From: Pseudomonadota bacterium
Lineage (GTDB): Bacteria > Desulfobacterota > Syntrophorhabdia > Syntrophorhabdales > Syntrophorhabdaceae
Direction: 5' to 3'
Length of the DNA: 57,341 nt
NCBI GenBank assembly: GCA_026388255.1
Contig: JAPLKC010000010.1
Location: 1 to 57,341, forward strand
The first letter of the stretch is position 1; every line of letters begins with the position of its first letter. The notes under the pieces are model-generated. The model was not told the origin of the DNA. It worked only from the letters and a program-made list of their open reading frames with translations, and ran no database searches. Shown here piece by piece: positions 51,620-57,341 of this stretch. The translations under genes and the position numbers were made by a program.

Positions 51620-54600
51620 TTTTCCCTTATGTGCAAAATTCTTTTTAAAGGGCGCGGGCCAACCAGCACTGATAAACCCTGCCCTTTTGGGGGCATACCC
51701 AGAATTGACGCAGTTCTTCTGTTTTCTTTTCCTGTAAATATTGATGACAAAGACAATTGTTGAATCGATCCGGTGGACACCTGGGTGATTGCCTGGCCTG
51801 TCAGACCTCCGGCCTGGTTGCCCGCGTCATATTTTACAGCCCAGACATACGTGTTACCGCCCAATGTACACATATCGCTTGAGGGGACATATGTGGTAAA
51901 GAAAACTACCCCTGAAAATACAGCGAGAGGGTCTGTAACCAACCTTTCTGCTCCATTAACGGTTTCTGCATCGGTTGTGGCTGCTGTTGTCCCGTCACTT
52001 TGGGTTGCTGCATCGAGAGTTATATACCAGCCCGTTGCTCCCGTAGCCAGAGTTGCGCTTGGGGATGTAGTCTGATTATCAAGTCCTGAACTTATTGAAC
52101 TTGTACAAGTTTTATCAATAGTATTTGATGTTGTGTAGCAGGGTTCCTTTAGCCCGTAAAGGGCCCTTTGACCTCTTGGATCATCCATTGTAGTACCGTA
52201 CCGGTAATAAAATCTGCCTGATCCGAAATAGAGCCATAAATTCGTGTTTTTTCTGTCCTGAAGTTTTGTGACAGCACTTGTAACAGGACCGATATTGTTA
52301 ATCACGGTGCTTACAACCCAGTTTGCAGGATTCATGCTTTCCTTTGTTGTGACCCTCAACACCCCTCCCTTTGTCCAGGTTGATGTGGATGTATCCTTCT
52401 GTGTATAACCAAGGTATAATGCATCGTCGCTGTACCTGCCGGCAGAAGCAATATCACCCTTTTCAGCATCAAATGCTGCATTGTAGAGAGAACCGCCAAA
52501 GGCGTTGGTAATGCCTGTGTCAATCACAGTCGCAGAACCTGAATACAAGTCAAGGACAAAAAGCTTCAGGTTTTGATCCGAAGTGGCCAAAAACTGGTGG
52601 TTTGTGGCATCAATCGGGCCCGTAGGGCCTGATGCAAAAACGGCAAACCATTTTCCATTGCTGAAGGGTCCTGTCTCTTCCCAGTAGGCAGTATCAATAC
52701 CCGGTTCCTTGGCGGGCGGATAGTCATATGCCTGTGTGCAGCGATAAAATTTATCGTTGTATTTTACATATTGATCTGCTGTATAGCTTACGGTACTGCT
52801 CCACACATTTTCAGCGCCGATGCGTATAATAGTAGGGCCGGATGTGGAAAAACCGAGTGCAGTATTTGAGTATTCCCATAACAATGAAGGACTGTTCGGG
52901 TCGGTAATGTTAAGGGCAAAGTAAGAAGAATATCCCAAACCCTTTGTTGAATCCGACGGGTCTGTAATCGGGGTTTTAACACAGGTGCCGGATGAGCCGG
53001 TGGTACAGGAATCGCTTGTAATTCTGCTTGCTCCTCCTAATCCCATACCGCCAATCAGGATTGTCTTCCAACTGCTTTTTGTTTTTGTAGCGGACTCGCT
53101 TCCTGTTCCTGCAACAACGCTTGCATCAACCACTAAGGGAGGCAAGTCTATGAAATACAGGTGGCAGTAATTTGTATCAGCCATGTATTTAAGATATGGC
53201 AGGGAATTCTTTGGTATAAACGACCAGACTTCTGACCCGAGAGCGGTAGTAGTATCAAGGTTTGTGAGTTTGGCTTTATCGTTAGTCCCCTGTCCGCTCC
53301 ATGTCTGTTCGAGCTTGCCGAGTTTGAAGGCATGGATCATGCCGTCGTTCGCTCCGGCGTATACCATTCCTCTGCTCAGGTAACTACTGTCCTGAATGTA
53401 TTCAAGGTACGTGGAATCCGAATAGCCGTCAGGCGATTTTAAATGGTAGCTGTTCGACGGTATTGAAGATTGAAGGCGCGGGGTTGAAGCTACTATGTCC
53501 CCCAGCTTCCATACCCCTGATGTTCCCGATATTGTCACAGTTCTGTTTCGATATCCTGTCTGATCAGTGCCATGCACAAAATTTATAATCTTCTCGGCTT
53601 CAGTAGCATCGGCAGCCTGCAAGTATGAACTCAAGGTGGTTTTATTTGTAGTTGAAAAGTTATTTGCCAAAAAGGAGCTTCCACTTGTAGTTGTATATAT
53701 TGTTCTGGGAGAGGTTGAGAGATTTCTTTGAAAGAGCAATGTGCCTGCCTCCCAGAGGTTTTTTATATCCTCAAGAGCCACAGTATCAACATATGTTTCA
53801 CTTGAGCCGTCGGCAGCGCTTGAATATCTCTTTGCTTTTGTCTTGTTATCGGCGGTGTCAAAATAAAATTTTATCACATAGTCATCAGTGAGATTGAGTA
53901 TGCTGGCGCCGCTCGTGCCGGCAAGATTTGTATCCTCCCGTATGGATGTACTCTGAAGGTAGGGGTCGATATAGTACCAGAGATTCTGTATTTCCCCTGT
54001 CCAGTCAATTTCAGTATCTGTGAACAACCTTTTTGGATAAAAAACAGACTGTAAAATATTTGCGCCGCTGCCTTCGCTCGAAGCAAGGACTGATGCCGCT
54101 GTTCCCGATGACGCCCTGCGCAGCATGTCGTTTAAGGCATTCAGTATCGCCGTTTCCAATGCATCGCCGTCATCGGCTTCAAAAAAATTATAGGGCAAAC
54201 CGGTTCTGTTTTTATCCCATTCTTTACAACTCGCATTCCATGTGTTGGCCGGATCACATTGGGTTCTCGGGTAGGTTACGGTTTTACTGCTGGAAGGATA
54301 GCCTGTGAAGGGGTAAGGCCATCCGTTAGAATCGGTGTCGTCGAAACCCCCGAATATGGCAGTTGTTATCATTGCCCGTTGTCCCTGGAGTTTCGTCGTC
54401 GGATCCTTGTCTCCGAAGGCATAGACTACATACGTTGTAACGTTTTGTGTTCCCGTGAGGGTCCTCAGATCAGTCGTGCGCATCGTCTTCGCAGGTTCCA
54501 CAGGGTCAACGCTATCGTTCCAGACGCCGTCGGATATGAGTAAAACAAAACATTTCCTGCATGGAACAGCCGTGTTGCTGGAGCCGGTTCCATCGTAATA

Positions 54601-55545
54601 AGGGTCTTTGACTCCGCTACCGGCACTAATATCGCTTGTGTTTGCATAATAACTATGATCGCTGCTCTGCTTAAAAAAATCGTAGGCTTCCCAGAGTCCT
54701 TCACCTGTAGGGGTTCCGTCATATGGTTGCTCATTGGTTAATGCGGCAATCAGTGAGCTTTGCGTTGCATCTTTAGCAGAGAGCAATTTCCCCTTATATG
54801 CTGTATTGAAAATCATGAATTCAAAGGTAGCTTTGTCGTAAAAATCCTGAATCAGCCCTTTATCGGTGCTCGGGCTTAGCGGTTCTACATCAATATCGCT
54901 GGCGCTTAAGGTACCTAATGGGCATGTATAGCCGCTTCGATTAGCGATTGCAAGCGTCCTCGCCTTGGTGCTCCCGGCGCCTGAAGTGCTTGTGGTAGTA
55001 ATAGTAAATGTGCAGTTCAGACTGCCGCTGTTATCCGTATAAACCACCCTCGCACCTTCACTCTGATAAATGTCCGAACTGCCGGTGCTTGTTCTGCCGC
55101 CTGTTAATATCTTTCTCGAAACATCTACCCTTGTCATGGTAATCCAGTTCAAAACATTACCGGATATACAGGTGTTACTGCTTCCGATCTTGTTGGTATC
55201 AGTGCAGGTGGTATTAACCTGAAACTTGCTCGATGCATATTTATAGTATTTGGATGTATCAAAATACCCGTAGTAGGTCTTTGTTGTACTGTAGTTATCC
55301 GTGGCGGACGAACTGGGCGTCCTGCACTGAACAACCTGGCCGTCATAGGGATCGCTTGTGTCATAATTGCATGTTATGTAAGCCGGAAACTGCATACTTC
55401 CGGAATAGTCCATGAGGATCAATATATTCGGTTTTGTAGAAGTTGAGCTTGTAGCAGGGGTAACACAATAGTCATTCATCGCTGCCCCTGCAACACCTAT
55501 TAGGCCGGTAAAAATTAAGAGAAAAAGCAAAACTGTTTTTTTCAT
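51616..55545 (-). CDS. pilY1: PilY1-type pilus tip adhesin with VWA domain
   Basis: 1309 residues from the ATG at 55545, chosen since a signal peptide (MKKTVLLFLLIFTGLIG, cut near AGA) starts there and GGTGG is suitably placed. The N-terminal von Willebrand A domain has a MIDAS in LMDYSGSM (Asp46, Ser48, Ser50); the VWA region also has an acidic loop DDTDSNG that may bind Ca. The second half is the PilC-type beta-propeller, with MVYAGANDGMIHAFKLG, EVWSFIPKNSLPYLKYM and ILIGGMGLGG. PilY1 sits on the pilus tip, aids assembly and adhesion and can act in surface sensing. It follows the second prepilin peptidase by 22 bases. Confidence 0.94.
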   Translation of the reverse strand: MKKTVLLFLLIFTGLIGVAGAAMNDYCVTPATSSTSTKPNILILMDYSGSMQFPAYITCNYDTSDPYDGQVVQCRTPSSSATDNYSTTKTYYGYFDTSKYYKYASSKFQVNTTCTDTNKIGSSNTCISGNVLNWITMTRVDVSRKILTGGRTSTGSSDIYQSEGARVVYTDNSGSLNCTFTITTTSTSGAGSTKARTLAIANRSGYTCPLGTLSASDIDVEPLSPSTDKGLIQDFYDKATFEFMIFNTAYKGKLLSAKDATQSSLIAALTNEQPYDGTPTGEGLWEAYDFFKQSSDHSYYANTSDISAGSGVKDPYYDGTGSSNTAVPCRKCFVLLISDGVWNDSVDPVEPAKTMRTTDLRTLTGTQNVTTYVVYAFGDKDPTTKLQGQRAMITTAIFGGFDDTDSNGWPYPFTGYPSSSKTVTYPRTQCDPANTWNASCKEWDKNRTGLPYNFFEADDGDALETAILNALNDMLRRASSGTAASVLASSEGSGANILQSVFYPKRLFTDTEIDWTGEIQNLWYYIDPYLQSTSIREDTNLAGTSGASILNLTDDYVIKFYFDTADNKTKAKRYSSAADGSSETYVDTVALEDIKNLWEAGTLLFQRNLSTSPRTIYTTTSGSSFLANNFSTTNKTTLSSYLQAADATEAEKIINFVHGTDQTGYRNRTVTISGTSGVWKLGDIVASTPRLQSSIPSNSYHLKSPDGYSDSTYLEYIQDSSYLSRGMVYAGANDGMIHAFKLGKLEQTWSGQGTNDKAKLTNLDTTTALGSEVWSFIPKNSLPYLKYMADTNYCHLYFIDLPPLVVDASVVAGTGSESATKTKSSWKTILIGGMGLGGASRITSDSCTTGSSGTCVKTPITDPSDSTKGLGYSSYFALNITDPNSPSLLWEYSNTALGFSTSGPTIIRIGAENVWSSTVSYTADQYVKYNDKFYRCTQAYDYPPAKEPGIDTAYWEETGPFSNGKWFAVFASGPTGPIDATNHQFLATSDQNLKLFVLDLYSGSATVIDTGITNAFGGSLYNAAFDAEKGDIASAGRYSDDALYLGYTQKDTSTSTWTKGGVLRVTTKESMNPANWVVSTVINNIGPVTSAVTKLQDRKNTNLWLYFGSGRFYYRYGTTMDDPRGQRALYGLKEPCYTTSNTIDKTCTSSISSGLDNQTTSPSATLATGATGWYITLDAATQSDGTTAATTDAETVNGAERLVTDPLAVFSGVVFFTTYVPSSDMCTLGGNTYVWAVKYDAGNQAGGLTGQAITQVSTGSIQQLSLSSIFTGKENRRTASILGMPPKGQGLSVLVGPRPLKRILHIREK

Positions 55546-55567
55546 GGTACGATAACCACCCTTTTTA

Positions 55568-56344
55568 TTATCTTCTTGATATAAAGTGAAGAAAGCCATA
55601 TATAAACCTATCTCCCATAAACAAATAAAATAAAGCCCCCAGGGACAAAAAAGGACCGAATGGAATGGCGTACTTTGTATCTTTCCCTTTTATCAGCATT
55701 AACGGTATACCGATTAGAGTACCTATAAAAGAACCGGACAAAAAACTGAATACAGCCCCCTTAAGTCCATAAAAAGCGCCTATCATTCCAAGGAGCTTTA
55801 TATCACCGCCGCCCATGCCCTCTTTTTTTGTAAAAAACTTATAAACATAGGCAATAATAAAAAGAATACCTCCGCCTATTAAGATACCATAAACAGCATC
55901 CTTATAAAAGAAAAAGGGTTTTCTGAAAAAAGCCAGAATAAAACCGGCAATCAGACCCCCCATGCTTAAAACATCGGGAATGACTTTAAAATCAAGGTCT
56001 ATAAAGGATATGGCAATAAGCAGGGAAACAAATAGCATACTGATAAACAATTCAAGGGAAAGGCCATATTTTTTAAAAAGCATAAAGAAAAGAAAGGCGG
56101 TTATAAACTCCACTATGGGATATCTTATCGATATATGAGCGTTGCATTGCCTGCATTTGCCTCTCAACAACAGATAACTTATTATAGGAATATTGTCGTA
56201 AAGCTTTATAGGTTTTTCACAGGTAGGGCAGAATGAATTAGGCATGACTATTGACCTGTTTCGAGGGAGCCTGTAGATACATACATTAAGAAAACTACCG
56301 ACAATTGAACCAAATATGGGAACAAGAACGTTGATCATATTCAT
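55568..56344 (-). CDS. pilD: Prepilin peptidase/N-methyltransferase (copy 2)
   Basis: 258 residues, a close paralogue of the copy at 46730-47497, with the same Cys pairs (SFCPTCEKP, GKCRQCNAH), aspartates in SFIDLDFKVIPD and GMGGGDIKL. It leads the operon pilD2-pilY1-fimT-pilV-pilW-pilX. A strong promoter (56371-56399) and an AAGAGG site precede the ATG. It probably serves prepilins of this operon, but either peptidase could act on all. Part of the gene (55904-56236) is near-identical to copy 1. Confidence 0.94.
   Translation of the reverse strand: MNMINVLVPIFGSIVGSFLNVCIYRLPRNRSIVMPNSFCPTCEKPIKLYDNIPIISYLLLRGKCRQCNAHISIRYPIVEFITAFLFFMLFKKYGLSLELFISMLFVSLLIAISFIDLDFKVIPDVLSMGGLIAGFILAFFRKPFFFYKDAVYGILIGGGILFIIAYVYKFFTKKEGMGGGDIKLLGMIGAFYGLKGAVFSFLSGSFIGTLIGIPLMLIKGKDTKYAIPFGPFLSLGALFYLFMGDRFIYGFLHFISRR
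55904..56236. repeat. 333-bp repeat shared with the first prepilin peptidase gene (copy 2)
   Basis: Partner of the block at 47066-47398, with about 18 differences and no gaps by eye. It encodes the residues from the Cys pairs to the first peptidase aspartates and somewhat beyond. The much higher similarity here than at the gene ends suggests sequence exchange between the copies. Confidence 0.85.
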
Positions 56345-56370
56345 TATTGGCCTCTTTCATTGCATTATAT

Positions 56371-56399
56371 TTTATAGTCTCAGTTTATTTTCTTGTCAA
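56371..56399 (-). promoter_or_regulatory. Sigma-70 promoter of the pilD2-pilY1 operon
   Basis: TTGACA (56399-56394) and TATAAA (56376-56371) with a 17-base spacer on the - strand, the best sigma-70 promoter in the window. The transcript would begin near 56364, about 20 bases before the ATG at 56344. The region 56345-56640 is shared with the divergent pilB gene. Confidence 0.75.
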
Positions 56400-56640
56400 T
56401 GATATTTGTCACGCTTATCACATCCTTTCATTGTTTAGATGAATCCCCTTGAAGATATTTAAATTTACTTATAAGTGAGGATTCCTGTTTTATAGGGAGC
56501 AACACCCTTAAAAATATATTGCACACAACCTTACATTTAAAATTATTTTATGTTATCTTTGACAAATACAAAAACTGCCGCTCAGGTGCAAGCCGTGGTT
56601 CAGGCAGGCTAGAAACCCTGGATATAAAGGTGCTTATGCC

Positions 56641-57341
56641 ATGCTGAAAAATATAGATAGAAAAGACTTATACGCTATTTTAACCAAAAATAATCTTATC
56701 TCTGAAAAGCAAATCATTGAAGTTGAGCAAACCAGAGCCTCTTCTAAAAAGGAGATAGAAGATATAATACCGGATATGCATATTGTACAGGAAGAGGTAT
56801 TCCTAAAGGTTTTAGCAGAATATATGGGGATTGAATTTGTCAAAATTGATCCTTTGGAACTTGATTCGCGGGCAATCATAGAAATGATACCCGGTAAATT
56901 TGCCAAAGCCTATGGGCTAATCCCTATAAAAAAACAGAACGATACCCTGACCCTTGCCATTTCTAACCCGTTTTTGCATTATCCTTTTGATGATATTGCA
57001 AAAATGACAGGATTAAAGGTTGAAATAGTGCTTTGTACAAAAAAGAACATAAACAGTGTCTTTAATATGACTTATGGCCTGATGGACTCATTATCCGCTG
57101 CAGAACAGGAAATGATTCTTCATGGAAAAATCAGCACTGTAGACCTGGGCAATTTAGAGCGCTTGCATAAGGGCCTGCAAATTTCAGGTTCTCAGGATCA
57201 TGCCTCGAGGCCGATTGTTCAATCGGTAAATAATCTTTTTTACTATGCATTTGAACAAAGGGCAAGCGACATTCACCTTGAGCCGAAAAGGGATATCAGT
57301 ATTGTTCGTTTCAGAATAGACGGAATTTTACATAATGTATA
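56641..57341 (+). CDS. pilB: PilB-type pilus extension ATPase, N-terminal part (cut by window edge)
   Basis: At least 233 residues, open to the end of the window. The N-terminal half is the T2SS-E N-domain (LKVLAEYMGIEFVKIDPLEL, GLIPIKKQNDTLTLAISNP), and the second part starts the ATPase core with SVNNLFYYAFEQRASDIHLE and the PKRDISIVRFRIDGIL strand. Walker A lies beyond the window. The ATG at 56641 is supported by AAAGGTG seven bases upstream; an ATG six bases earlier is out of frame. It diverges from the pilD2-pilY1 operon. PilB powers pilus extension from the inner membrane. Confidence 0.93.
   Translation, partial: MLKNIDRKDLYAILTKNNLISEKQIIEVEQTRASSKKEIEDIIPDMHIVQEEVFLKVLAEYMGIEFVKIDPLELDSRAIIEMIPGKFAKAYGLIPIKKQNDTLTLAISNPFLHYPFDDIAKMTGLKVEIVLCTKKNINSVFNMTYGLMDSLSAAEQEMILHGKISTVDLGNLERLHKGLQISGSQDHASRPIVQSVNNLFYYAFEQRASDIHLEPKRDISIVRFRIDGILHNV

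Noticed and set aside
56575-56640. c-di-GMP (GEMM) riboswitch before pilB
   Set aside because: The expected GCAAA and GCAAAGCC core segments are absent; only a general GC-rich leader is seen.

Overview
The window reads as a strictly anaerobic, probably syntrophic or sulfate-reducer-like bacterium of the old Deltaproteobacteria. A Syntrophorhabdus-like aromatic degrader is my best guess, which is inference and not a database match. The grounds are several heterodisulfide-reductase (Hdr) modules with MvhD and ETF, an acyl-CoA ligase and an acyl-CoA dehydrogenase, and a reductase with the cysteine loop diagnostic of 4-hydroxybenzoyl-CoA reductase. There are also sigma-54/NtrC control and a type IV pilus locus. 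The left part is visibly richer in G+C than the AT-rich middle (about 28-50 kb), and the PilY1 gene is again richer in G+C.

Region 1 (1-516, + strand) is the tail of an MqsR toxin and the whole MqsA antitoxin. Region 2 (792-18372, all - strand, so read from high to low coordinates) is a catabolic and electron-transfer block: acyl-CoA dehydrogenase, TRAP transporter (DctP, DctQ, DctM), acyl-CoA ligase, a soluble HdrD-like Fe-S protein, EtfB, EtfA, a 903-aa HdrA protein with a GltD/NfnB-type NAD(P)H module inside it, a second HdrA, MvhD, an FdhB/FrhB-like protein, HdrC, HdrB and a third HdrA-like protein. I infer that an organic acid is imported, activated to its CoA ester and oxidised, and that the electrons pass through ETF to a soluble Hdr complex able to couple them to NAD(P)H, ferredoxin or formate/H2. 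Good sigma-54 promoters lie before the acyl-CoA dehydrogenase and before dctP, and a 41-bp dyad sits about 95 bp upstream of the predicted dctP start, where an NtrC-type activator would bind. Such an activator and its PAS sensor kinase are next door (18504-21354).

Region 3 (21362-28632) holds a class III aminotransferase, a saccharopine-dehydrogenase-family protein, a VOC/epimerase-like protein and the three subunits of a 4-hydroxybenzoyl-CoA reductase, with a small Fis-type DNA-binding ORF transcribed divergently. Region 4 (28741-32772, - strand) is housekeeping: LeuB-like, PurD, a PurH reduced to its IMP-cyclohydrolase half, and a radical SAM protein. Region 5 (32918-35909, + strand) is tRNA-Val(CAC), yebC, ruvC, ruvA and ruvB.

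Region 6 (35947-57341) is mostly type IV pilus biogenesis. RodZ-like comes first, then the pilM-N-O-P-Q operon with two unknown secreted proteins and a pseudouridine synthase at its end. Next are an O-antigen-ligase/TPR protein, a truncated PIN-domain remnant, a prepilin peptidase and the major pilin with its own promoter and terminator. An operon follows in which a second prepilin peptidase leads PilY1, FimT-, PilV-, PilW- and PilX-like proteins and a membrane protein. The window ends inside a PilB ATPase. The two prepilin peptidases share a 333-bp block that is about 95% identical. PilM carries an unusual membrane domain. Short degenerate repeats recur at gene edges across the window.
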